Assembly (NCBI GenBank): GCA_029258725.1
Contig: JAPDKE010000036.1
Span: forward strand, 23,347-87,346
Direction: 5' to 3'
DNA length: 64,000 bases
DNA from: a bacterium
GTDB lineage: Bacteria > Hydrothermota > UBA3072 > JAPDKE01
The notes beneath the pieces are model-generated. The model searched no databases, was not told the DNA's origin, and worked only from the letters and a program-made list of their open reading frames with translations. Shown here in pieces: positions 1 to 8,298 of this stretch. Numbering within the stretch: position 1 is the first letter of the stretch; each line of letters begins with the position of its first letter. A program made the position numbers and the translations under genes.

Positions 1-689
1 TTGCAAGGTTGAACAAACCTGAGATACAGATATTAACCGTTGAAGACCCGGTTGAGTATAATATCCGTGGAATAAATCAGGTTCAGGTAAATGAGGAGAT
101 AGGTTTTACCTTCGCAAGGGCTCTCAGGGCATTCCTCAGGCAGTCTCCAAATGTAATTCTCGTTGGAGAGATAAGAGACCTTGAGACCGCTGAAATTGCG
201 ATAAGGGCAGCATTAACAGGTCACCTTGTTCTCTCAACCATTCACACAAATGACGCTCCATCAACTGTCAACAGGCTTATAGACATGGGAATAGAGCCTT
301 TCCTTGTTGCATCCTCCCTTAATCTCATCCAGGCACAGAGGCTTATGAGAAAGGTATGCCCCAAATGTAAAGAACCCACAACCTACGACCCGAAATTCCT
401 GAAAGAAGCTGGTATTGACCCTGAAAAGCTTGAAGGAGTAACACTTTACAAAGGTAAGGGATGCCAGGTCTGTGGATATACTGGATACAAAGGAAGGATA
501 GCAATAACCGAGGTTATGCCGGTTACACCGGAAATGAGAGAACTCATATTGAAGAAGGCGGATGCTGAAAAAATAAGGGCACTTGCGAAGGAGCAGGGAA
601 TGAGGACACTCAGGGAGGATGCGATAATAAAACTGAAGAAGGGAATAACAACCGTTGAGGAAGTAATAAGGGTAACAGCAGTAACATAA
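1..689 (+). CDS. pilB: Type IV pilus assembly ATPase PilB/GspE, C-terminal part (cut by window edge)
   Basis: C-terminal part of the hexameric ATPase that drives type IV pilus extension from the cytoplasmic side of the inner membrane. The reading frame is already open at base 3, so the N-terminal domain and the Walker A loop lie outside the window. Visible are the Asp box (TVEDPVEY), the Walker B/His-box region ([35 protein letters not shown]), and the paired CPKC and CQVC motifs that form the zinc site of PilB/GspE but are absent from PilT. The next gene begins 13 bases after the stop with a good ribosome binding site. The following pilT and pilC make PilB more likely than GspE. Confidence 0.93.
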   Translation, partial: ARLNKPEIQILTVEDPVEYNIRGINQVQVNEEIGFTFARALRAFLRQSPNVILVGEIRDLETAEIAIRAALTGHLVLSTIHTNDAPSTVNRLIDMGIEPFLVASSLNLIQAQRLMRKVCPKCKEPTTYDPKFLKEAGIDPEKLEGVTLYKGKGCQVCGYTGYKGRIAITEVMPVTPEMRELILKKADAEKIRALAKEQGMRTLREDAIIKLKKGITTVEEVIRVTAVT

Positions 690-702
690 AAGGGAGGAAA
701 TT

Positions 703-1773
703 ATGCAGATAAGAGACCTGCTTGAAGAGATGGTGAGAAGGGGGGCAAGTGACCTCCATCTTACCGTGGGGGTTCCACCAATGTTCAGGATAGATGGTCA
801 GCTTGTTCCCGGAAACTATGAAGTTTTAACACCGGATAAGGTAAAGGAACTCGTTTACTCCATTCTCAACGACGAACAAAAGAAGAGATTTGAGATGGAG
901 CACGAACTGGATCTTTCTTTTGGAATTCCAGGACTTTCAAGATTCAGAGGCAATGTATTTTATCAGCGTGGACAGGTTGCAATGGCGATAAGGACCATCC
1001 CGTTCCAGATAAGGAGTTTCAGGGAACTTGGACTCCCTCCTGTTGTTGCAGAACTCACAACCCACACCAAGGGACTTATACTTGTGACAGGACCCACAGG
1101 ATGTGGTAAGTCAACCACGCTTGCAGCAATGATTGAGAAGATAAACAATGAAAGGAAGTGCCACATCGTTACCATAGAGGACCCCATTGAGTATCTCTTC
1201 AAACACAAAAAGGCGATAATAAACCAGAGACAGGTTGGCTCTGATACAAAGTCCTTTGCAAATGCACTGAAGTATGTTCTGAGACAGGACCCCGATGTTG
1301 TGATGATAGGAGAGATGAGGGATGTTGAGACTATGGAGGCAGCACTCACCATAGCAGAGACAGGGCACTTAACCTTTGCAACACTCCATACAAACTCAGC
1401 AGCAGAGGCAATAACCCGTATAATAGACGCATTCCCTGCAAATCGTCAGGCACAGGTCCGTGCCCAGCTTGCCTTCGTTATCCTTGCCGTTATAACCCAG
1501 TCTCTTCTTCCCAGGATAGGTGGGGGGAGGGTTCTTGCGGTGGAGATAATGATAGGGACCCCGGCAATAAAGGCACTTATAAGGGACAACAAAATCCACC
1601 AGATTTACTCCCATATCCAGGCAGGACAGAAGTACGGGATGATAACAATGAATCAGTCCCTTTACAACCTTTACATGTCCCGTCAGATAACCCTTGAGGA
1701 TGCACTCTCCTATTCCAGAAATCCGGAGGAACTTGAAAGGATGATAGAACAGAAGTCCCCGATAGTAACTTAA
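703..1773 (+). CDS. pilT: Type IV pilus retraction ATPase PilT
   Basis: Hexameric motor that depolymerises the pilus and powers twitching motility. The 356 residues match the usual PilT length. Walker A is GPTGCGKST at residues 130-138. An Asp box (TIEDPIEYLF), a Walker B segment (VVMIGEMRD) and the His box (TGHLTFATLHTNSA) follow. The zinc CxxC pairs of PilB are absent, which separates it from the preceding gene. The start has a GGGAGG ribosome binding site. It sits between pilB and pilC, and the next gene starts 14 bases after its stop, so the three form an operon. Confidence 0.95.
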   Translation: MQIRDLLEEMVRRGASDLHLTVGVPPMFRIDGQLVPGNYEVLTPDKVKELVYSILNDEQKKRFEMEHELDLSFGIPGLSRFRGNVFYQRGQVAMAIRTIPFQIRSFRELGLPPVVAELTTHTKGLILVTGPTGCGKSTTLAAMIEKINNERKCHIVTIEDPIEYLFKHKKAIINQRQVGSDTKSFANALKYVLRQDPDVVMIGEMRDVETMEAALTIAETGHLTFATLHTNSAAEAITRIIDAFPANRQAQVRAQLAFVILAVITQSLLPRIGGGRVLAVEIMIGTPAIKALIRDNKIHQIYSHIQAGQKYGMITMNQSLYNLYMSRQITLEDALSYSRNPEELERMIEQKSPIVT

Positions 1774-1787
1774 AGGAGGTGATATAA

Positions 1788-3008
1788 ATGCCAGTGTATA
1801 TATGGAAGGGAAGGGATGCATCCGGAGAAATCCAGACGGGAGAATACACGGCAAATTCTCCCCAGGAAGTCTACCGGATGCTCAGGGACAAAAAAATAGT
1901 CCCTCTCTCGGTAAGAAAAAAGCCGAAGGAACTCACCCTTCCGTTCCTGAAAAAGGCAGGGGTGAGCGGAAGAGACCTTGCTGTTTTCACCCGTCAGTTT
2001 GCAACCATGATAAATGCTGGACTCCCATTGATAAAGTGCCTGCAGATACAGCTTGAGCAGGTTACAAAGCCAGGATTTAAAAATGTTCTTGAACATATAA
2101 TTTCAGATGTTGAGGGAGGTTCAACCCTTGCAGATGCCATGAGAAAACACAGGGCGGTTTTCAGTGAGCTCTATGTGAACATGGTTGCAGCAGGTGAGCA
2201 GGGAGGAGCACTTGATGTAATACTTGAAAGGCTTGCAACGTATCTTGAAAAGTCTACGGAAATAGTGAGAAAGATAAGGGGTGCAATGATATATCCTGCG
2301 ATGATAGTGCTTGTTTCCATAGGTGCAGTGGCAATAATACTTCTCTTTGTTATTCCAACATTTGCGGAGATGTACGCAGGGATGGGTGCCCAGCTGCCTC
2401 TTCCGACAAGGATAGTGATAATGATGAGTAACATACTGAGAAAGAACTTCCTTTTTATCTTTGCTGCTCTTATTGGGCTCTTCTTTGCCGTGAGAGCATA
2501 TTACAACACATCCAAGGGGAGAGAACAGATAGATGCGCTGATTTTAAGGGTTCCCATATTTGGAGACCTTGCACTGAAGCAGTCAATAGCAAGATTTTCA
2601 AGAACCCTTGCGACCCTTCTTGGGAGTGGAGTTGCAATCCTGGATGCACTTGAAATAACTGCAAAGACATCGGGAAATAAGATAATTGAGAATGCTATAA
2701 TGAGGGCTCGAGAGTCCATATCACAGGGAGAGTCGATCGCGGTTCCTCTTCAGAAGGAAAAAAGACTTTTCCCACCCATGGTGGTTCAGATGATAACGAT
2801 TGGAGAACAGACCGGAGGACTGGATGAGATGCTGAATAAGGTTGCGGACTTCTACGACTCAGAGGTTGACCAGGCAGTGTCAAACCTCATGGCGGCGCTT
2901 GAGCCGATAGTTATAGTCTTTCTTGGCGTCATAATTGGTGGAATAGTTATGGCGATGTACCTCCCCATATTCAAACTTGCGACAACGGTTCTTGGAGGAG
3001 GGATGTGA
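1788..3008 (+). CDS. pilC: Type IV pilus inner-membrane platform protein PilC
   Basis: Polytopic inner-membrane protein that couples the PilB/PilT motors to pilin polymerisation (GspF family). The 406 residues carry the usual two copies of the T2SSF domain (about 70-190 and 270-395), each with a conserved GE.GG segment (AAGEQGGALD and TIGEQTGGLDEML), and three hydrophobic segments near 170, 215 and 375. The start is preceded by AAAGGAGGTGAT, one of the strongest ribosome binding sites in the window. Its stop overlaps the next gene by four bases (GTGA), so expression is probably coupled to the downstream sensor kinase. Confidence 0.94.
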   Translation: MPVYIWKGRDASGEIQTGEYTANSPQEVYRMLRDKKIVPLSVRKKPKELTLPFLKKAGVSGRDLAVFTRQFATMINAGLPLIKCLQIQLEQVTKPGFKNVLEHIISDVEGGSTLADAMRKHRAVFSELYVNMVAAGEQGGALDVILERLATYLEKSTEIVRKIRGAMIYPAMIVLVSIGAVAIILLFVIPTFAEMYAGMGAQLPLPTRIVIMMSNILRKNFLFIFAALIGLFFAVRAYYNTSKGREQIDALILRVPIFGDLALKQSIARFSRTLATLLGSGVAILDALEITAKTSGNKIIENAIMRARESISQGESIAVPLQKEKRLFPPMVVQMITIGEQTGGLDEMLNKVADFYDSEVDQAVSNLMAALEPIVIVFLGVIIGGIVMAMYLPIFKLATTVLGGGM

Positions 3009-4486
3009 CAAAGGAAGTAAAATGGTACTTTGTATCACGCTCAGCCTTCTTTCTTGCTCTTCCTTTACTTGAGTTGTGGGTGTTCAGGGGGGAAAAACAC
3101 AAGGTTTTTCCCCTCTTAATTGCCTTTTTTGTGGCCCTTTTTTTTACCATCTATTTTTACTACAGTATAAAGAAAAACAAACTTTCTGTAATACATCCCC
3201 TTCTTGATACCTTTCTTCTCTCTTTTTTTATACCCTTAACCGGAGGACATGAGAGTCCATTTATTCCCTTTTATTACGCATTTATTCTCGTTGGAGCCAT
3301 CCTATTTTATGCCCCGGGAGCATTTTCAGTTGCAACATCCTCCGCAATTTTTTATCTCTTCTTAATCCTCGGAGAATACCGCAATTTTATTCCTTCCTCT
3401 TATTTTATCCTGGGGAAGGAACCTTTTACCGAGACCTCCCTTTACCTCCGTCCAACAATCTACATCCTTCTCTTCTACTTTCTTGCAGCCCTCAGTGCAT
3501 ATCTGGCAGAAAGGCTGAAAAGGGGATTGACAGAACTTGAGAAGATAAGGATAACCACGGATGACATAGTGAAAAGAATGGAGGGAGGGGTGCTTGCTCT
3601 CGATGAGCGTGGAAGAATAATATACTTCAATCCATACCTTGCCTCCCTTCTGGGGCTTGAGAATATTCCTGGAAATATAAAGGACCTTGGAAGCGCATGG
3701 GAAGAAATCTGGAAAGAGGTTAGGGAGAAAGAGAGGATGGAAAGAGAGATGGGGGTGGATGGAAAGGTACTTTTTGTAAAGGGAGCGATGCTTCGGGATA
3801 AAAAGGGTAAAGTCATAGGGAGTGTTTTTCTCATAGATGATTATACAGAGAGAAAGTTTATTGAAAGGATGGTGGCTGTGGGCAGGATATCGGCGAGCAT
3901 TGCACATTCTTTAAGAAATCCGATATCTTCCATAAAAGGAGCAGCAGAACTGCTGGGAAGAGACCCTGAAAAGGACAGGAAACTTATAAGAATAATAAGG
4001 GAAGAGGTGGACAGGATAGAGAACATGGTGAAGGGATTCCTCTCGTATGCAAGGGAAGAAAAGGTGGATAAGAGAAAAATTAAGATTGAGAAGATTGTGC
4101 GGGATGCGGTTAATTCAATAAAACTTTCCCCCGAGTTTTCCAAGAGAAAAATAGAGATAGAAATTAAAGGAAAAGGAGATGAGGTGGAGGTGGACCCGAT
4201 AAAATTCAAAGAAGCACTTTACAATGTGATTCACAATGCAGTGAAGGTTATGAATGGGGGCAGGATAGAGATAAAACTGGATGGAAGGAAGATAGAGATA
4301 AGGGATACAGGGCCAGGAATACCGGAAGACATGAGAGAGAAAATCTTTGAGCCCTTCTTTTCACTGGACCCCAGGGGCACAGGGCTGGGGCTTTCCATAA
4401 CGCGCAAGATTGTGGAACTTCATGGAGGGAAGATAGAGGTCGAAAGCGAAGAAGGAAAGGGAAGCAGGTTTATCATAACGCTATGA
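3005..4486 (+). CDS. pilS: PilS-like membrane sensor histidine kinase
   Basis: Sensor kinase expected to phosphorylate the response regulator encoded directly after it. The start is GTG, overlapping the pilC stop. The first 175 residues hold about six hydrophobic segments, as in PilS. A PAS domain lies near 185-285, then HisKA with phospho-accepting His301 in SIAHSLRNP, and an HATPase domain with an N box (NVIHNAV), G1 (DTGPGIP) and G2 (GTGLGLSI). Position after pilBTC and before a sigma-54 activator matches the PilS/PilR arrangement, where the kinase senses pilin in the membrane. The signal sensed here cannot be read from sequence. Confidence 0.88.
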   Translation: MTKEVKWYFVSRSAFFLALPLLELWVFRGEKHKVFPLLIAFFVALFFTIYFYYSIKKNKLSVIHPLLDTFLLSFFIPLTGGHESPFIPFYYAFILVGAILFYAPGAFSVATSSAIFYLFLILGEYRNFIPSSYFILGKEPFTETSLYLRPTIYILLFYFLAALSAYLAERLKRGLTELEKIRITTDDIVKRMEGGVLALDERGRIIYFNPYLASLLGLENIPGNIKDLGSAWEEIWKEVREKERMEREMGVDGKVLFVKGAMLRDKKGKVIGSVFLIDDYTERKFIERMVAVGRISASIAHSLRNPISSIKGAAELLGRDPEKDRKLIRIIREEVDRIENMVKGFLSYAREEKVDKRKIKIEKIVRDAVNSIKLSPEFSKRKIEIEIKGKGDEVEVDPIKFKEALYNVIHNAVKVMNGGRIEIKLDGRKIEIRDTGPGIPEDMREKIFEPFFSLDPRGTGLGLSITRKIVELHGGKIEVESEEGKGSRFIITL

Positions 4487-5808
4487 AAGAAAAAATATTC
4501 ATTCTTGATGATGAAGAAAATATGGTTGAGGTTATAAAAACAGCTCTGGAGGAGGAGGGATACCGGGTTAAGGGATTCACTTCACCGGTAGATTTTCTTT
4601 CTTCTTTTGAAGAAGAGGATTGTGACTTGCTCATAACAGACATACGCATGATGGGAATGGATGGGATAGAGATTTTAAGGAAGGTGAAGGAGATAGAGCC
4701 AGACCTTGCTGTTATTCTCATAACTGCCTATCCCTCGTTTGAGACGGCACTTGAGGCACTGAGAGGAGGCGCGGTTGATTACATTCCAAAACCACTTGAA
4801 ATGGAAGAGCTCAAGTGGAGGGTGAAGTATGCTCTGGAGAACAGGAAGATAAGAAGGGAGGTAAAGGAATTAAGGAAATTTTACTTTGAGGATGTTGCTC
4901 TTATTGGGGAAAGCCCTGCGATTGCAGAGCTTAAAGAGATTATAAGAAAGATTGCCCCTGTTGATTCCAGTGTGCTTATTACGGGTGAGAGTGGGGTTGG
5001 AAAGGAACTTGTGGCAAGGGCAATACATCTTCTTTCAGGAAGGCAGGGAAACTTTGTTCCTGTTAACTGCGGTGCCATCCCGGAGAATTTGCTTGAGTCC
5101 GAGCTCTTTGGATACAGAAAAGGAGCGTTCACCGGTGCAACCCGTGATAAGGAGGGACTGGTTGGGGCTGCGGACAAAGGGACGCTTTTTCTGGATGAGA
5201 TAACCGACCTTCCACCTCACCTTCAGGTGAAACTATTGAGATTTTTGCAGGATATGGAGTTTATCCCACTCGGAGATACGAAACCGAAAAAGGTAAATGT
5301 CAGGGTTATAGCGGCAACCAATAAGGATGTCGAAACAGAGGTGAGGGAAGGGAGGCTGAGAGAGGACCTTTATTATCGTCTCAATGTCATAAGAATACAC
5401 ATACCACCTTTGAGGGAAAGAAAGGAAGACATTCCTTTACTTGTGGAATACTTTCTTGAAAGACTTTCATCAAAACTTGGGCTCCCAAGAAAAAAGGTTT
5501 CGGAAAGGGCAATGGAGCATCTTCTTCAGTATCCATGGCCTGGAAATGTAAGGGAGCTTGAAAATGTTCTGGAAAGAGCCATCATACTGTGCGATGGAAA
5601 TGTTATAAGACCCCTGCACCTTCCGGCACATGTGAGAGAGGGAAGAAAGGATATAAGGGCAAATGGCACGCTTGAGGATATGGAAAAAAAACTCATAGAA
5701 AGGGCACTGAAGGAAACCGGAGGAAACATCCCGAAGGCCGCAAGAAGGCTTGGAATACATCCATCAACCCTTTACAGAAAATTAAAAAAAATGAGGAGGA
5801 GAGAATGA
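4483..5808 (+). CDS. pilR: PilR-like sigma-54-dependent response regulator (NtrC family)
   Basis: DNA-binding activator of RNA polymerase containing sigma-54. The receiver domain (1-125) has the phospho-acceptor Asp53. The AAA+ domain has Walker A GESGVGKE at 168-175, the sigma-54 contact loop GAFTGA at 214-219, and an arginine-finger region (LYYRLNV). A Fis-type helix-turn-helix lies at 410-440 (GNIPKAARRLGIHPSTLYRK). It overlaps the kinase gene by four bases (ATGA), so the two are a cognate pair. Sigma-54-like promoters are seen upstream of the genes at 8299, 46768 and 49767 and are candidate targets; pilin genes outside the window would be the classical target. Confidence 0.9.
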   Translation: MKEKIFILDDEENMVEVIKTALEEEGYRVKGFTSPVDFLSSFEEEDCDLLITDIRMMGMDGIEILRKVKEIEPDLAVILITAYPSFETALEALRGGAVDYIPKPLEMEELKWRVKYALENRKIRREVKELRKFYFEDVALIGESPAIAELKEIIRKIAPVDSSVLITGESGVGKELVARAIHLLSGRQGNFVPVNCGAIPENLLESELFGYRKGAFTGATRDKEGLVGAADKGTLFLDEITDLPPHLQVKLLRFLQDMEFIPLGDTKPKKVNVRVIAATNKDVETEVREGRLREDLYYRLNVIRIHIPPLRERKEDIPLLVEYFLERLSSKLGLPRKKVSERAMEHLLQYPWPGNVRELENVLERAIILCDGNVIRPLHLPAHVREGRKDIRANGTLEDMEKKLIERALKETGGNIPKAARRLGIHPSTLYRKLKKMRRRE

Positions 5809-7088
5809 TGATTGTGAGAAAGGGAAGAGAAAGAAAGGATATGCCTTCTCTTGAAGGAGTATGGGGTGGTGAACTTGACCTGGGAGAGGTATGGAAGGGG
5901 AAAAAAGAGAGGTATACGGTAGGTCTTGGAAAGGAGACAAAGCCTCACCATGTGAGGGAGGCCTTTGCCAAAGGAGTGGAATATCTTGGAAAGAAGGGGA
6001 TAAAGAAGGTCTTATGTGAAATCCCTGATATTCCAGGGGTATCCTTTGAGAGTGCTGCCGGACTGGTTGCGGAGGGTGCAGTGTATGGAGGGTATGGATA
6101 CCCGGACGATGTAATGCGAGAAATTGTGATTCCCATAAAGGGAATGGGTATACCCATAGAGGAAAACGTGGAAAAGGCAAGGATGATAAATCTTGCAAGA
6201 AGAATGGTTGATGCCCCTGCAAATGAACTTACTGCCCAAAGATTTGTGGAACTGGTCAAGGAAAACGTTCCAGAGAATGTAAAGGTTACCGTTTATGGAA
6301 GAAAGGAACTGGAAAAGAAGGGATTTGGGGGAATACTCGCAGTGGCACAGGGAAGTGATAGGGAGCCTCTGTATCTTGTGCTTGAAAGAAAAGGAAGGGG
6401 TTTGATAGGTCTTGTGGGAAAGGGAGTTATATTTGACTCAGGAGGTATAAGCCTCAAGGATTCAAAGGGAATGCATGTTATGAAGGGAGATATGGCGGGT
6501 GCGGCTGTTGTTTTTGCGGTCTTCTCCATGCTTGTTAAATTTACGGACAGGGGAGTCATGGCGTTTATACCCCTGGTTGAAAATCTCCCTTCAGGAAAGG
6601 CGTTAAAACCGGGGGATGTGGTGAAGATGTACTCCGGTAAAAGGGTTGAGATAATATCAACCGATGCTGAAGGAAGGCTCATCCTTGCTGATGCACTCTG
6701 GCATGCAGAGGAACACAACCCGGATGTTCTCATAGATGTTGCAACCCTTACCGGAGGATGCAACCTTGCCCTGGGACCTGATATTGCAGCGGTTATGGGA
6801 TACAACGACAGACTTATTGAAGGGTTGATAGAGACCGGGAGGAAAGAGGGCGAGAACTTCTGGAGGCTTCCCCTGTATGAGGGGTATTTCAAGCCCTTTG
6901 AAAGTAAGGTTGCGGATTTCAAAAATTCGGGAGGGAGAGAGGCAAGCACGATAAAGGCAGGGCTCTTTCTTTCCAGGTTTATAAGAAGGAAGAAGAAGTG
7001 GTTGCATATTGATATTGCAGGGAAGGAATTCAGGGATGAGAGGGCAACGGGGTTTGGGATAAGGACCCTTTACTCATTCCTTAAATGA
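5805..7088 (+). CDS. pepA: Leucyl aminopeptidase (M17 family)
   Basis: Cytosolic two-metal aminopeptidase that removes N-terminal residues from peptides. The C-terminal catalytic domain has the family signatures: VIFDSGGISLKDSKGM with the metal and catalytic Lys, GDMAGAA, and STDAEGRLILADAL, which corresponds to the canonical NTDAEGRL. At 427 residues it is shorter than the ~500-residue E. coli enzyme because the N-terminal domain is reduced (about 1-120). The start overlaps the previous stop as ATGATGA, so it belongs to the pil operon by arrangement, though a role in piliation is not implied. Confidence 0.9.
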   Translation: MMIVRKGRERKDMPSLEGVWGGELDLGEVWKGKKERYTVGLGKETKPHHVREAFAKGVEYLGKKGIKKVLCEIPDIPGVSFESAAGLVAEGAVYGGYGYPDDVMREIVIPIKGMGIPIEENVEKARMINLARRMVDAPANELTAQRFVELVKENVPENVKVTVYGRKELEKKGFGGILAVAQGSDREPLYLVLERKGRGLIGLVGKGVIFDSGGISLKDSKGMHVMKGDMAGAAVVFAVFSMLVKFTDRGVMAFIPLVENLPSGKALKPGDVVKMYSGKRVEIISTDAEGRLILADALWHAEEHNPDVLIDVATLTGGCNLALGPDIAAVMGYNDRLIEGLIETGRKEGENFWRLPLYEGYFKPFESKVADFKNSGGREASTIKAGLFLSRFIRRKKKWLHIDIAGKEFRDERATGFGIRTLYSFLK

Positions 7089-8185
7089 AAAACTTCCCCC
7101 TCTGGCTTTTTTTCCTCCTGCTCATACCTCTGGTATGGGTCTTCTTTCCTGTCCCTCCTGGTGATTTCCTGAAGACTCTGAAGGAAGGAATAACTTCCTT
7201 TTCTACCTGGAGGGTTATCCTTATTGTTTACTTCGTTCTTGTCCTGGGGAGGACGATGAGGGAGAGCGGGACCATAGAGGAGGTAGGGAGATACCTGAGG
7301 GGAATGATGCCAAACAAAAAACTCGCCCTTTCCGTTCCTCCTGCACTTGTGGGAATGCTTCCAATGCCAGGAGGAGCCCTGCTCTCTGCCCCTCTGATTG
7401 AGGATGTTGACAGGTCACTCCCTCCCCATCATCTTGCCTTTATAAACTACTGGTTCAGACATATATGGGAGTACTGCCTCCCAATATATCCGGGACTCAT
7501 CGTTGCAGCGGGAATTCTTGAAGTTCCCATACGAAAACTCTCTCTCTATCAGTTTCCCTTAACTTTCCTTGCCTTTGGAACAGGCTATCTCTTTATTTCA
7601 GGATTTGTGAAGGAGAGAAGGAGGGAAGAAAAGGGAAAAGTAAGATTCCCCTGGAAGATACTTCCCTTGCTCTTTCTCATTATTCTTGGTTTCAGATTTG
7701 ACCTTCTTTATCTTTTTCCTCTTTTTCTTGTTTTTCTTCTCATCCAGCACAGATTGAACCCGTGGAAGATACTTAAAAATGCCTTTTCTTTCTCCACCAT
7801 CTTTCTCATTTTCGTTATCATGGTCTTCAAACATGTCCTCACGAGCAATCCAGGATTTCAGGAACTTGTTGCAGGAGGAGGGAAAAGGTATATTTTTCTT
7901 CTTTCCTTTCTTTCCGGGTATCTCACGGGGGTGAATCAGGCATACATTGCAATGAGTTTTCCCTTTCTTGTTCCTCTTTTCCGTGCCGGAGAGATAGGAC
8001 TCCCTGCTGTAATGTATACCTATACCGTAGGATTCATGGGGGTTTTACTCTCCCCATTTCACCTCTGCCTTATTTTAACCCGTGAATACTACGGGGCATC
8101 TTTAAAAGACACATACCGTGACCTCATTCTCCCGGTATTTTCCATTTTTCTTTTGGCAACGGTATGGTATCTTTGGAGTGTGTAA
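7085..8185 (+). CDS. DUF401 family polytopic membrane protein
   Basis: Predicted inner-membrane protein of 366 residues with about ten hydrophobic segments. The segment MLPMPGGALLSAPLIE near residues 93-110 is typical of DUF401 proteins, which are distantly related to GntP/ion transporter-type permeases; transport is inference from the family and the substrate is unknown. The start overlaps the aminopeptidase stop by four bases. It is the last gene of the operon; no clear hairpin terminator follows it before the next promoter. Confidence 0.7.
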   Translation: MKNFPLWLFFLLLIPLVWVFFPVPPGDFLKTLKEGITSFSTWRVILIVYFVLVLGRTMRESGTIEEVGRYLRGMMPNKKLALSVPPALVGMLPMPGGALLSAPLIEDVDRSLPPHHLAFINYWFRHIWEYCLPIYPGLIVAAGILEVPIRKLSLYQFPLTFLAFGTGYLFISGFVKERRREEKGKVRFPWKILPLLFLIILGFRFDLLYLFPLFLVFLLIQHRLNPWKILKNAFSFSTIFLIFVIMVFKHVLTSNPGFQELVAGGGKRYIFLLSFLSGYLTGVNQAYIAMSFPFLVPLFRAGEIGLPAVMYTYTVGFMGVLLSPFHLCLILTREYYGASLKDTYRDLILPVFSIFLLATVWYLWSV

Positions 8186-8255
8186 TAATTACTCAGGAAG
8201 ATGCGTAAAAATTACATTGTTTTTCCGTAAATCCATGTATTTCAAGCGGGTATTC

Positions 8256-8271
8256 TGGCATGATTTTTGTA
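8256..8271 (+). promoter_or_regulatory. Sigma-54-like promoter of the C25 protease gene
   Basis: TGGCAT-N4-TTTGTA with GG (8257-8258) and GT (8269-8270) separated by exactly 10 nt, as in -24/-12 promoters. The -12 element has GT instead of the usual GC. The same motif and spacing recur at 46719 and 49721 before other secreted-protein genes. The expected start point about 12 nt downstream leaves a short leader carrying the AAGGAGG ribosome binding site at 8288-8294. Confidence 0.6.
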
Positions 8272-8298
8272 TTTTTTTAATAAAACAAGGAGGTTTGG

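Noticed and set aside
6293..6949. 218-codon minus-strand frame opposite pepA
   Set aside because: Antisense to the catalytic domain of a conserved enzyme; no independent evidence.
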